A DNA stretch of 55,610 nt from a virus: IMG/VR virus record IMGVR_UViG_3300032069_000013, positions 1-55,610 of that record. The stretch is one strand, 5' to 3'. Positions 23,991 to 32,637 of the stretch are shown here, piece by piece (position 1 is the first letter of the stretch; the number at the start of each line of letters is the position of its first letter). Below the pieces are notes generated by a model, which saw nothing but the letters and a program-made list of their open reading frames with translations, searched no databases and had not been told where the DNA came from. The position numbers were made by a program, and so were the translations under genes.

Positions 23991-24641
23991 ATGTATCAGA
24001 TATTAAAAAACAATTGGAGATATGTATACATATGCGAGGATGAACCGAAAGAAAATCCTTTTGGTAGTGGTATATTTATTCCACTTGAAAATAGTATTGA
24101 TTATGCCTATATTTGGGATAACGAAAATAAAATAATTATTTGTTTTTGTGGTACTAAAAATGATGAAGCCTGGCTCAATGATTTTACTATACATGACTTT
24201 TATGAGGATTTTCCAAGTGTTCATGCAGGATTTTACAAGGGCTGGATGGAATTTGAGAAACCTATATTTGATTATCTGAAAAATAATGTCAATCCTGAAT
24301 TGACAATAGAATATAAAGGTTTTTCAAGAGGTAGTGCTCTTTGCACATTAGGAGCCTATTTTACTAAAAAAAAATTAAAAAGAAAAACAGAAAATTATAA
24401 TTTTGCGAGTCCGCGTGTAGGATTGTATTCTTTTGTATTAGCCTATTCTGATATGTTAATTCCAACTATACGAGTAGTCAATGGTTGGGATATGATTTGT
24501 GAAATGCCAACTACGTCTATGGGTTTTTATCATATAGGTACTGAAAGAATCTGGCTGGAACAACCTGTTTATCACAAGTATTTTTATAAAATCCGTGACC
24601 ATAAACCGAATAGTTATAATAAAGCTATAATAAATTTATGA
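23991..24641 (+). CDS. Class 3 lipase-like alpha/beta hydrolase (216 aa)
   Basis: The order of motifs is that of lipase class 3: IIICFCGTKND (oxyanion strand), VHAGFYKGW, then YKGFSRGSALCTL with the nucleophile elbow G-F-S-R-G (about 110-114, in place of the usual G-H-S-x-G), NFASPRVG, an aspartate in VVNGWDMICEMP and a late histidine. A signal peptide is not seen. It would hydrolyse an ester, perhaps of host lipids or of acylated surface glycan given the following genes. It is coupled (ATGA) to the first glycosyltransferase. Confidence 0.7.
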   Translation: MYQILKNNWRYVYICEDEPKENPFGSGIFIPLENSIDYAYIWDNENKIIICFCGTKNDEAWLNDFTIHDFYEDFPSVHAGFYKGWMEFEKPIFDYLKNNVNPELTIEYKGFSRGSALCTLGAYFTKKKLKRKTENYNFASPRVGLYSFVLAYSDMLIPTIRVVNGWDMICEMPTTSMGFYHIGTERIWLEQPVYHKYFYKIRDHKPNSYNKAIINL

Positions 24642-25669
24642 ACTCTTTACTTTGTGAATATACTGAAGAAAGTATGTCAAAGAAATACGGCAGAATAACA
24701 TTACCTTTACATAAAGCTTTACAACTGGAAACTGAAGGGAAGGTAAAGATAATAAACAAAAACGATAATATTTTAAAAGTAATTTCAGATTACAATAAAA
24801 AAACTAATGATACTGTTTTAAAAAATAGAATAGACAGTAAAAAAAAAGTCGCCTGGGTACAGGATAATTCTAAAACAGGCGGAGCCGAAATCAGTAACGC
24901 ATATTTACGGGAACTAGGAAATCAATTAGGTTTTTACATAGAACTAATCACGCCTCAAAAATTTGATTATTCTTTTTTATTAACATGCGATATAGTCATT
25001 ATAAATAATTTTTATGAATTTGAAAACGAGCAGTATCAAAAAATATATAAAGTAATTTATGAATTGAGAAAACCATATATTAAATACGATCATGACCATA
25101 GAGAAGTAAAACGACCTCATTTATCAAGACAATTATTTACCTTATCGAAAAAAAACATATTTTTTTCTCCAGCGCATGAAAAACTTTTTTATTCTTCTCT
25201 TGGAGAACATATAAAACAACATTCTATAAGACTGCCTGTAGCTATTGATATTAATAAATACGTTAATAAAAATTTACAAAGAGAAAAAGATTCAGTTTTA
25301 GTGCCTTGTCTCAGAAAATGCTTAAATAATTTCAAATTTTACTACGAACAGAATAAAAATAAAAAATATACCGTTATTCTTGACGGAATTTCTAATATTT
25401 ACAGAGGAGAAAAAGAAATAAAATATCTGACACGGGTAAATCAAGACATGATGATAGATTTGTACAATGCACATGAAATAGTTTATCATTGTCCTGATAC
25501 TTTTTGGGCAGGCGAAAGGGTTATTTTTGAGTCTGTACTTTGCGGATGTCAATACATATCGAATGATAATGCCGGACATACTTCATGGAATTTTAATACT
25601 GATAGTATAAAAGTAATATTAAGTAAAGCAAACTATGATTTTTGGAAGGTGGTAGAAAAATGTCTGTAA
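24638..25669 (+). CDS. GT-B glycosyltransferase (343 aa)
   Basis: After a 70-residue lead, VAWVQDNSKTGGAEISNAYLRELG is the nucleotide-sugar glycosyltransferase opening of GT4-like enzymes. The C-terminal lobe has YRGEKEIKYL and ERVIFESVLCGCQYISNDNAGH, where the acidic ExxxE-like donor motif would be. It probably transfers a sugar to a surface polysaccharide or a protein glycan. It starts the glycan island and overlaps its neighbours at both ends. Confidence 0.72.
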   Translation: MNSLLCEYTEESMSKKYGRITLPLHKALQLETEGKVKIINKNDNILKVISDYNKKTNDTVLKNRIDSKKKVAWVQDNSKTGGAEISNAYLRELGNQLGFYIELITPQKFDYSFLLTCDIVIINNFYEFENEQYQKIYKVIYELRKPYIKYDHDHREVKRPHLSRQLFTLSKKNIFFSPAHEKLFYSSLGEHIKQHSIRLPVAIDINKYVNKNLQREKDSVLVPCLRKCLNNFKFYYEQNKNKKYTVILDGISNIYRGEKEIKYLTRVNQDMMIDLYNAHEIVYHCPDTFWAGERVIFESVLCGCQYISNDNAGHTSWNFNTDSIKVILSKANYDFWKVVEKCL

Positions 25670-25917
25670 ATCCTGAGATAATCGATGCGGTTACAGTAGC
25701 TATGAGCGGTGTGATTGTTCTTACTTCTACAATAGTAATTGACAGATACAGAACTAAAAAATCGAATGGTGATAGAAAATCTGAAAACGCCGGAAGAGAA
25801 AAAGGTTTGTGTGATGCACATATAAATTTACTCAGTACTATTACCGAAATGAAAACTGATATTCGATGGCTTGTTTCGGAGATAAAAACCAATGGTGGAA
25901 AAAATAAATTTCATTGA
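25660..25917 (+). CDS. Small single-span membrane protein (85 aa)
   Basis: ATG 25660 has a GGAAGGTGG ribosome site and lies 10 bases inside the previous gene. Residues 10-28 (AVTVAMSGVIVLTSTIVI) form one transmembrane helix; the rest is charged and ends with a helix LLSTITEMKTDIRWLVSEIK. Topology resembles small holins or inner-membrane spanins, but also membrane anchors for glycosyltransferases. In a window with no other clear lysis cassette it is a candidate holin only by inference. Confidence 0.55.
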   Translation: MSVNPEIIDAVTVAMSGVIVLTSTIVIDRYRTKKSNGDRKSENAGREKGLCDAHINLLSTITEMKTDIRWLVSEIKTNGGKNKFH

Positions 25918-26641
25918 ACTAGAAATATTAGACCCAATGCTTAAAGCTAGATGGGGAAAATTGCGCAGTCTCCCTGCTGTGACTGCTCATGTATTGATAA
26001 AGCAAAGAAAGGCCGTAAAAATAAAAACAGAGTCGGCAAAGACTAAAGAAAACTCTTTACAAAAAGAAAGTTTTACATATAACAATAATATTCCGGTGTT
26101 CATTCCCTGGGCTGATGATAAAAATATAGGAAAAAGTTACAACAAAATAATGAATATTATCGACGAGTGGGTGCTTTTTATAGACCATGACATTCTTTTA
26201 GTAAATCCTTTATGGCATACTATTTGTAAACGAGCTATTGATAAGGTAGGTAAAAATGCCGGATGGATTACATGTTTTACAAATAGAATATACTGTAAAG
26301 CTCAATTATATTCCGGTGCGGATAATGCAAGTGATGACATACGTTATCACAGAGACATTGCCAGAAGTATCTATATTAAAAACGAAAGAAAAATACTGGA
26401 TATTTCTAATAGAAAAGAACAATTATCCGGTTTTTTTATTTTGACAAATAAAGAAGCATGGAAAAAGGCAGGCGGATTCAAAAAAGAAGGATTTTTTACT
26501 GTAGACAATCAATACTCGACTGATTTAAAAAGGGCTGGCTATAAATTATATCTTATGGCCGATCTTTATGTATACCATTCATATTTCAGAGATTCTGTAA
26601 ATAACTCTTTTGAAAGGAGCGTTCGATGCGAGCGAGATTAA
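25892..26641 (+). CDS. GT-A (family 2-like) glycosyltransferase (249 aa)
   Basis: Residues 50-130 fit the GT-A fold: NIPVFIPWADDKNIGKSYNKIM, then VLFIDHDILLV with a D-x-D metal motif, and later EQLSGFFILTNKEAWKKAGGF...DNQYSTDLKRAGYKLYLM, the usual acceptor-side segment. The start overlaps the previous gene by 26 nt. It would add a sugar from a nucleotide donor within the island's glycan pathway. The substrate is unknown. Confidence 0.75.
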   Translation: MVEKINFIELEILDPMLKARWGKLRSLPAVTAHVLIKQRKAVKIKTESAKTKENSLQKESFTYNNNIPVFIPWADDKNIGKSYNKIMNIIDEWVLFIDHDILLVNPLWHTICKRAIDKVGKNAGWITCFTNRIYCKAQLYSGADNASDDIRYHRDIARSIYIKNERKILDISNRKEQLSGFFILTNKEAWKKAGGFKKEGFFTVDNQYSTDLKRAGYKLYLMADLYVYHSYFRDSVNNSFERSVRCERD

Positions 26642-26868
26642 AGGAAGATATGGAATTACTGGTTGGATCGGGTACGATAAGAAATAAAGAAAAAAGAACT
26701 GTTTTCTTTAATTCTTCTATATCAATTAAACTGGATAAGGGTACTATTTTTGACGTAGAGGAATATGTAAATAACAGTTATCATGTTATTATCAAGTTTA
26801 GTAAAGGCGTAACTTACTTATTTACAGTTACGAAAGATTTATTCACTGAGATTTCCGGCAAGGAATAA
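26626..26868 (+). CDS. Hypothetical small beta protein (80 aa)
   Basis: A GAAAGGAG site precedes the ATG, and the stop overlaps the start of the next gene (TAATG). The protein is short and beta-rich (VFFNSSISIKLDKGTIFDVEEYVNNSYHVIIKF), with no recognised motif. It lies between two glycosyltransferases and is presumably translated with them. Confidence 0.55.
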   Translation: MRARLKEDMELLVGSGTIRNKEKRTVFFNSSISIKLDKGTIFDVEEYVNNSYHVIIKFSKGVTYLFTVTKDLFTEISGKE

Positions 26869-27800
26869 TGAATACTAAAACTATAGTTTACTTTAAACAT
26901 GGTATCGGTAATCTGATAATGTTTACTCCGGCAATACAGGCTATTGCTAGTATGGATGAGTCAAAACAAGTGGATATTTGTCTTGACTCGGAATGGAATG
27001 ATTATCGTAGACCTGCTTTTGATGATTTTTTCAGTAAATGGAGTCTGATACAGAATATTGTAAACTATCCGAAAGATGACTTTACAAAAGAATATAAAAC
27101 CTGGTTTTATACCGGACATTCCGAACATTCAAAAGCTTTAGATATTTTCAAAGAAAGAAACAGATTGCAGATGATTGATCCTGATTGGTCTTCCGGTATA
27201 CATGAAATTTTCTATTATATGAATATGATAAGTAAATATGGTTATCATGGTTCTTTACCGGATCAGTATATTCCTATAACCGATAAAATCAATATAGATA
27301 AAAATGGAAAATATCTGATAGGAATATGTAATGGCACATATGCCGGAAACATGAAAACCGTTAAGCAGTGGTTTTATTTTAACGAACTCGTAAAGCTTCT
27401 TAAATACTATTACAATTGTCAAGTGGTAAAATTAGGTTATCGAGACGAACTAATGGAAGTAAACACTGATTTTGATTTTGTAAACAAACTCAGTTTAACT
27501 GAAACAGCTTACGTAATAAAACAACTTGATTTATTCATCACGAACGATACAGCCCTAATGCATGTAGGAGATGCTTTACAGACCAATATGATAGTTCTTT
27601 GGGGCGGTTCGATGTGTTCCAAAAACGGAGCCTTAAGCAAAAACGCTTACAATCTGAAATTAAATTTACCTTGTCAGCCGTGCCAACGTACCGGTATGTT
27701 TTATAATTGCAATGATCCGATATGTCTAAATAATCTTACAGTCGGTGATGTAATGGTTATTGTAAAGGACAAGTTGAAAAATGATAGAAGTATCTTTTGA
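26868..27800 (+). CDS. GT9 heptosyltransferase-like protein (310 aa)
   Basis: The N-terminus IVYFKHGIGNLIMFTPAIQAI matches the GIGD.v.mTPai start of GT9 enzymes. The C-terminal lobe has NDTALMHVGDALQTNMIVLWGG, the conserved donor-site region (ndTG.mHlAaAl..p.ialfG), and PCQPCQRTGMFYNC, a common cysteine-containing tail. GT9 members include ADP-heptose LPS heptosyltransferases and related enzymes. In a phage this suggests a glycan with heptose-like or rare sugars, though the exact substrate cannot be read. Confidence 0.82.
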   Translation: MNTKTIVYFKHGIGNLIMFTPAIQAIASMDESKQVDICLDSEWNDYRRPAFDDFFSKWSLIQNIVNYPKDDFTKEYKTWFYTGHSEHSKALDIFKERNRLQMIDPDWSSGIHEIFYYMNMISKYGYHGSLPDQYIPITDKINIDKNGKYLIGICNGTYAGNMKTVKQWFYFNELVKLLKYYYNCQVVKLGYRDELMEVNTDFDFVNKLSLTETAYVIKQLDLFITNDTALMHVGDALQTNMIVLWGGSMCSKNGALSKNAYNLKLNLPCQPCQRTGMFYNCNDPICLNNLTVGDVMVIVKDKLKNDRSIF

Positions 27801-28539
27801 TGCTTTTTATAAAGAAGTTATTGATGTATTTAAAAATCCTCACCCGTGGGCACATATACGCTATGGTGACGGAGAAGGGATCGTATTAAGTTATCCCGAA
27901 TTTACTAGCAAGCAGAAAAGCGAATCTCGCTGGAAAAAATGGCTCGGAACGGTTCCTTCGGATATGTCTTTTCTTGCAGAGAAAATAAGAGAAAGTATAA
28001 GATACGCTGATATAGTCGGACTTCCCTGCAAAAGACATCAAAATGTAAATCAAGACTGGAGAAACGTAAAGAAATTCATAATATCCAATTATAAACTGCT
28101 TTCCAGCGATAGAAAGGTCTGCTGCATGGATTGGACTGTAGATTTACAACGTAATAATCTATACGATAATCTTTTGAATAATAAGAAAAAGATTTATTAT
28201 GTCTCTTCCAGGGATATGACTTCAATTTTTAAAAATAGATTCAAGATAAAAAATGTAATTGGATTTCATCTTTCTTTACAGCATAATCCAAAAATAGGAG
28301 AAAGTTTGACTGACATTCCTCATTATCCTGTTATGTATAATCAGATCATTAATTTTATCAATACACAAGATATTAAAAATCAGATATTTCTTATAGGAGC
28401 GGGAGGATTAGGAAAAATTTATTGCATGGAAGTGAAAAAGGCCGGGGGCATAGCTTTAGATATTGGTTCTTTGTTTGATGGCTGGAAAGGATATGTAACT
28501 CGATCATATCTAAAAGACGGGCATAATTACAAATTATGA
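27781..28539 (+). CDS. GT-D fold glycosyltransferase, copy 1 (252 aa)
   Basis: Begins after a 40-residue lead with HIRYGDGEGIVL, the DGE motif of GT-D (DUF1792-like) glycosyltransferases. It continues with ADIVGLPC and ends with FLIGAGGLGKIYC and GGIALDIGSLFDGWKGY, shared with the next gene. The two genes are tandem paralogues (same motif order, low identity outside motifs). Enzymes of this fold transfer glucose and other sugars to glycoprotein or polysaccharide acceptors. It overlaps its upstream neighbour by 20 nt and its downstream one as ATGA. Confidence 0.7.
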   Translation: MIEVSFDAFYKEVIDVFKNPHPWAHIRYGDGEGIVLSYPEFTSKQKSESRWKKWLGTVPSDMSFLAEKIRESIRYADIVGLPCKRHQNVNQDWRNVKKFIISNYKLLSSDRKVCCMDWTVDLQRNNLYDNLLNNKKKIYYVSSRDMTSIFKNRFKIKNVIGFHLSLQHNPKIGESLTDIPHYPVMYNQIINFINTQDIKNQIFLIGAGGLGKIYCMEVKKAGGIALDIGSLFDGWKGYVTRSYLKDGHNYKL

Positions 28540-29291
28540 ATACGGTTGATATAAAAACAATCGAATATAAATTGATTGAAGTATTGAAAAATGAAAATCC
28601 TTTTTCTTTACTACGTCTTGGAGACGGAGAGTTTCAGATTCTTAAATATCCTAAATACATAAGTAAAGAAAATTTTTATGATAGATTTGAACGCTGGTTT
28701 GATATATCCGATATAAGTTATCAGGAACTTTTCAATATAAGAAATAGTTTGAACTCGTCTTATTTGCGAGCAAATATTCTCGGTATTCCTTCTCCGGCGG
28801 AACAACGAGGATATTCTAAATGGGTCAATTTCGATAAGTTGATGAATGAGTTTTCTTTACTTGAAGATAAAATCTATTTTGCTAACTATGATATTTGTAA
28901 ATTGAATTTTAAAAGGTTACTGTCTTATGTAAAGAAAATATTTATTATTACTTGTCATGATCTGAGAAAGCAGATAAAAAATACCTTTAATTTAAAAGAC
29001 GTATATTTACTGCAATGTCCACGAGAAAAATTTAATTATCATGACAAGAACTGGAAAAATAAAAATAATACGGTAAATCATTATCATGAGAAATTTACTA
29101 GTATAAATAAATCAATACAAGAAAATATTGAAAGAGGTTCTTTATATCTGGTAGGTGCCGGAGGTTTAGGAAAAATATATTGTAATACAATTAAGAATTG
29201 TCAAGGCATTGCTTTAGATATAGGTTCGGTATTCGATGCTTGGGCAGGTATAGATAGCAGACCGTATTTAAAAAGTATAGCGAAATTATAA
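28536..29291 (+). CDS. GT-D fold glycosyltransferase, copy 2 (251 aa)
   Basis: Paralogue of the preceding gene: LLRLGDGEFQIL (DGE motif), NILGIPSPAEQRGY, LYLVGAGGLGKIYC and GIALDIGSVFDAWAGI in the same order and spacing. The middle region differs, so the copies have probably specialised for different acceptors or donors. It is coupled to copy 1 by ATGA. Confidence 0.7.
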   Translation: MNTVDIKTIEYKLIEVLKNENPFSLLRLGDGEFQILKYPKYISKENFYDRFERWFDISDISYQELFNIRNSLNSSYLRANILGIPSPAEQRGYSKWVNFDKLMNEFSLLEDKIYFANYDICKLNFKRLLSYVKKIFIITCHDLRKQIKNTFNLKDVYLLQCPREKFNYHDKNWKNKNNTVNHYHEKFTSINKSIQENIERGSLYLVGAGGLGKIYCNTIKNCQGIALDIGSVFDAWAGIDSRPYLKSIAKL

Positions 29292-29295
29292 CAAT

Positions 29296-30015
29296 ATGAC
29301 TCTGTATGTAAAAATAAATCTGATGTTACCGACTTATCATAGAGTAAAGAATGGTAAGTTAGTAGCTTTTATGGAATCTCTTTATAAGACAGTAAAGGAT
29401 CAATCTAAAATTTGTATTACCTTTCTTATAAATAAAGATGACAAGGAAACAGCGGAATATCTGGATACATTGACAATAGAAAAACAAGTCCTGATAAACG
29501 AGTCCATAGAAAAACCGCATTTAGGAAAATTTTACAACAGAATTTACAATGAAACAAAATTTAACCAGGATAGTACGATAGTTTCCATGCTCGGTGATGA
29601 TATGGAATTTAGAACGTCAGGATGGGAACAAAAAATAATAGACAAAATAAACGAGATACAGGGTATAGGTTTTATTTATTGCAACGACATGAATCAGGAA
29701 AAACGACTTCCGGTTAATCTATTTACAACAAGGAAATTTGTAAAATTAACAAAATACCCATTTATGTGTGAATGGTTCGCAGCGGATTATATAGATACGG
29801 TATGGAAATATGTAGGAGAATACCTGCATTGTGGATATTATCTAACCGATGTTATTATGAAGCATAATCATTATACCGTTACAATGGAAAAACGGGACGT
29901 CACTTCGATTCGTTTACATCAAGTAAAGTTTATAAGAAATAAAGGAAATCGCCTTGTAAAGAATTATGCAAACTGTATTATAAGAAATCTCATGAAAAAG
30001 GGAATGAGGCCATGA
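29296..30015 (+). CDS. GT-A glycosyltransferase (239 aa)
   Basis: INLMLPTYHRVKNGKLVAFMESL is a GT2-type start, and STIVSMLGDDMEFRTSGWEQKI contains the DDxE donor/metal motif. FIYCNDMNQEKRLPVNLFTTRKF and a later CGYYLTDVIM complete the fold. It starts 4 nt after the previous stop and overlaps the methyltransferase start as ATGA. Substrate unknown. Confidence 0.72.
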   Translation: MTLYVKINLMLPTYHRVKNGKLVAFMESLYKTVKDQSKICITFLINKDDKETAEYLDTLTIEKQVLINESIEKPHLGKFYNRIYNETKFNQDSTIVSMLGDDMEFRTSGWEQKIIDKINEIQGIGFIYCNDMNQEKRLPVNLFTTRKFVKLTKYPFMCEWFAADYIDTVWKYVGEYLHCGYYLTDVIMKHNHYTVTMEKRDVTSIRLHQVKFIRNKGNRLVKNYANCIIRNLMKKGMRP

Positions 30016-30602
30016 TTAGATGGATAGGTTCAAAATATGGCGGATGGAATATTGATATAGATAAAATTCCTGAAAAAGGCACGATCATTTCTGCAGGATT
30101 AGGCAATGATTTTTCTTTTGAAGAGGAATTAATAAGACTAAAAGGTTGCTTTATTATCGGTATTGATCCGACAAACTTGACTTATAAGACAATGAATAAG
30201 AAAAAATTGAAAAATTTCTGGTTAATCAGAAACGCTTTATATGTCAATAATGGTATTATTTCTATGACAAAAGCCGATACTAACGGAGCTTCTATTTATG
30301 ACAATAAACCTAAAACGAAAGTTGCTTGTATAACTCTGGAAGAGTTGCTCAAAACATATAAAGACATATCGGTTTTAAAAATGAATATCGAAGGAGCAGA
30401 ATATAGTATAATAAATAATTTACATGAATTGAGTATATCACAGGTTTTAATCAGGTTTCATCACAGAAAACCTAATGTTCCTTTTGAATATTCTGATAGT
30501 GTAAACTGTATTAAAAAATTGAAATCTTTCGGATATAAAGCAAACTATATGTCATCTTATAAAGACCCTAAAATAGATTTTGAGGTACTCTTTATCTTAT
30601 GA
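30012..30602 (+). CDS. FkbM-type methyltransferase (196 aa)
   Basis: IISAGLGNDFSFEEELI is the SAM-binding glycine-rich loop, CFIIGIDPT the acidic strand 2, and VLKMNIEGAEYSIINNL the conserved D/N-x-E-G-A-E motif of FkbM methyltransferases. These O-methylate sugars on polysaccharides and glycopeptides, fitting the surrounding glycan genes. It may cap or tune the glycan. Both ends overlap neighbours as ATGA. Confidence 0.8.
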   Translation: MIRWIGSKYGGWNIDIDKIPEKGTIISAGLGNDFSFEEELIRLKGCFIIGIDPTNLTYKTMNKKKLKNFWLIRNALYVNNGIISMTKADTNGASIYDNKPKTKVACITLEELLKTYKDISVLKMNIEGAEYSIINNLHELSISQVLIRFHHRKPNVPFEYSDSVNCIKKLKSFGYKANYMSSYKDPKIDFEVLFIL

Positions 30603-30853
30603 GTTTACGAGAAGTGGCAAAAGTAAGAACGATATGCGAAGTATTGCGTGAGATAAACGATTTACACCAGTTTAATACTTCTATGGATATACAAACAAGA
30701 AAATTATTAAACGAAGCTGAAGATATGGCAAAACGTATGAGTAAGAAACTTATCGAATATAATAAAAATGTATATGCCGGTTGGTGGAAGAAAAATCCGG
30801 ATTATGAAAAAGATTTACAAAAGAGATTAAATAAAAAGTATGTAGTAGGTTAA
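30599..30853 (+). CDS. Hypothetical helical protein (84 aa)
   Basis: Mostly helical, charged (RTICEVLREINDLHQFNTSMDIQTRKLLNEAEDMAKRM) and ending KNPDYEKDLQKRLNKKYVVG. It overlaps the previous gene by 4 nt and is followed 1 nt later by the next gene. No motif recognised; it may be a small adaptor for the glycan enzymes. Confidence 0.6.
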   Translation: MSLREVAKVRTICEVLREINDLHQFNTSMDIQTRKLLNEAEDMAKRMSKKLIEYNKNVYAGWWKKNPDYEKDLQKRLNKKYVVG

Positions 30854-30854
30854 T

Positions 30855-32096
30855 ATGATAGTAAATTTCGGAAAAACTACTTCGAGTCACATGCCTATAT
30901 TAATGGAATTAATAAGTCAGTTCCATATAAAATCGGTTATTGAATTTGGGGCTGGTCTTTTTTCCAGTGAGTTGTTTGCTAAAAATTGTGAAAATATAAT
31001 TTCTTATGAGACGCATAAAGAATGGTACGAGTTTATAAAGAAACATCTTTCTGTATATGATAATTTTATTTTACATTATATAGAAACAGATTATTTAGTT
31101 CATCATACGGATCACATATTACCTAAATATGATCTTGCTTTTGTAGATACTCAGAATAAAATCAGAGTGCCATTAATTCAATCTGCTTCCGTATTTGCAG
31201 ATATTATAATATGTCACGATACACAAGTGCCTTTTCTGATTAATGAAACTGTAAACGGATTTTATAAAATTATTTTTACAAAAGCTCCTTATAAACACAA
31301 GAATAAAAGCAGACCTTACACAACGCTCTGGACAAAAAGAGAAGATGTCTATAATTATTTTCTTAATATAAAAGAGGAATCTTTGTATGACAAATATAAA
31401 TTTCCTTATGGAATTTTTTACGAGGAGGTAAAGATGGAAAAACGTATAATCAGTTTTGGTTTATGGGGAACTGATCCTAAATATTTAAAAGGCGCTGTGG
31501 AAAATGCGAAATTACAGCCTGAAATATATCCGGGATGGACGTGTCGTTTTTTTGTAGGTTCCGATGTTCCTTTACAGACAATAAAGGAATTGCGGGCTTT
31601 GAAAAGTGAAATAGTATTGACAAAAAAACCTGGAACATACAAAAAAGCGCGATACTGGAGAATCGGTATTGCTTTCGATAAAACCGTAGATCGCTTTATA
31701 ATCAGAGATTGCGATTCGCGTATTAACGCACGTGAAGCGGCAGCAGTACAGGAATGGATTAATTCTAAAAGACCTGTTCACATTATGCGAGATCATAAAA
31801 GACATACCGCTCCTATCATGGGTGGTATGTGGGGCGCTGTGAAAGGTTTTTTTCCAGAGTTAGAACAGAAATATGATTCATGGACAAGAAGAGTACTTGA
31901 CGGATGGATTCCGTTTCCGAGAATAGGAAAAAAGGACGGAGATCAGGCTTTTCTTGCTCAGGTAATCTGGCCTGTAGTAAAAGATAATCATATAGCGCAT
32001 GATGATCGAAAAACTAAAACCGGAAACGAATTGCCTTTTACTGTAAAGTTAACAGGAAAGGATTTTGTAGGTAAACAATATGATATTCAGGTTTGA
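30855..32096 (+). CDS. Fusion of a SAM methyltransferase-like domain and a glycosyltransferase (413 aa)
   Basis: Residues 1-190 resemble a Rossmann methyltransferase (KSVIEFGAGLFSSELFAKN; ISYETHKEW; YDLAFVDTQ; IIICHDT). Residues 193-413 are a GT-A domain: IISFGLWGTDPKYLKGAVENA, FIIRDCDSRI (D-x-D), HIMRDHKRHTAPIMGGMWG, DQAFL. A GAGGAGG ribosome site at 31422-31428 precedes an in-frame ATG at 31434, exactly at the domain border, so the GT half may also be made alone. Stop overlaps the deacetylase start. Confidence 0.72.
   Translation: MIVNFGKTTSSHMPILMELISQFHIKSVIEFGAGLFSSELFAKNCENIISYETHKEWYEFIKKHLSVYDNFILHYIETDYLVHHTDHILPKYDLAFVDTQNKIRVPLIQSASVFADIIICHDTQVPFLINETVNGFYKIIFTKAPYKHKNKSRPYTTLWTKREDVYNYFLNIKEESLYDKYKFPYGIFYEEVKMEKRIISFGLWGTDPKYLKGAVENAKLQPEIYPGWTCRFFVGSDVPLQTIKELRALKSEIVLTKKPGTYKKARYWRIGIAFDKTVDRFIIRDCDSRINAREAAAVQEWINSKRPVHIMRDHKRHTAPIMGGMWGAVKGFFPELEQKYDSWTRRVLDGWIPFPRIGKKDGDQAFLAQVIWPVVKDNHIAHDDRKTKTGNELPFTVKLTGKDFVGKQYDIQV
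31422..31436 (+). promoter_or_regulatory. Internal Shine-Dalgarno and ATG for the glycosyltransferase half
   Basis: GAGGAGG followed 5 nt later by an in-frame ATG (31434) inside the fused gene. It is as good as the ribosome sites of separate genes here and lies at the junction of the two domains, consistent with dual translation or recent gene fusion. Confidence 0.55.
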
Positions 32097-32637
32097 TGAT
32101 ATTAGTGCCAATACCGATTTTAATAAACTAGGTCTTATGATTGACTTTATAAAACCTAAAATAAGTCAGTTATATCTAGGTATCTCTAATCTATGTCATA
32201 CTATCGTAGAAGAAACTGATAACAAGGAAAGAGTTTTTCCTTCATTCTTCAAGACGGCATGCAGTGAAAAAAATTATTATACCGTAAATAAAATGTTGTT
32301 ATCTGAAAAGCTGGCATTGTGGAGATACGCGGAAAAAATAATTTTTGTGAGTCATGGATTAGTGCATATAGATCATACCTTGTTAACAAGAGAACAACAG
32401 GAAATGAGTATTCTTGTGTCAAAATCTTTGATTCCGTCTAATTTTTTCATACCTCCATTCAATAAATTCAATCAGGATACCATATCTATCTGTAAAGAGA
32501 ATAATATTGTGCTACTTGGATTGAATGAAGTCTGGAAAAATGCAGATTTTAATAAATTTGATCCTGAAGTTGAATATTGGTATTGTCATTCCTGGCGCTG
32601 GAAAATTGAAGATTTTGCACAATGGTATATACTATGA
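32080..32637 (+). CDS. Polysaccharide deacetylase-like protein (185 aa)
   Basis: NodB-like motifs are visible in reduced form: MIFRFDDISA (the catalytic DD), FVSHGLVHIDH (metal-binding histidines), FFIPPFNKF (the RxPF-like segment) and YWYCHSW. It would remove acetyl groups from a glycan. The protein is shorter than typical CE4 enzymes and could be inactive or specialised. It overlaps the fusion gene by 17 nt and is ATGA-coupled downstream. Confidence 0.65.
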   Translation: MIFRFDDISANTDFNKLGLMIDFIKPKISQLYLGISNLCHTIVEETDNKERVFPSFFKTACSEKNYYTVNKMLLSEKLALWRYAEKIIFVSHGLVHIDHTLLTREQQEMSILVSKSLIPSNFFIPPFNKFNQDTISICKENNIVLLGLNEVWKNADFNKFDPEVEYWYCHSWRWKIEDFAQWYIL

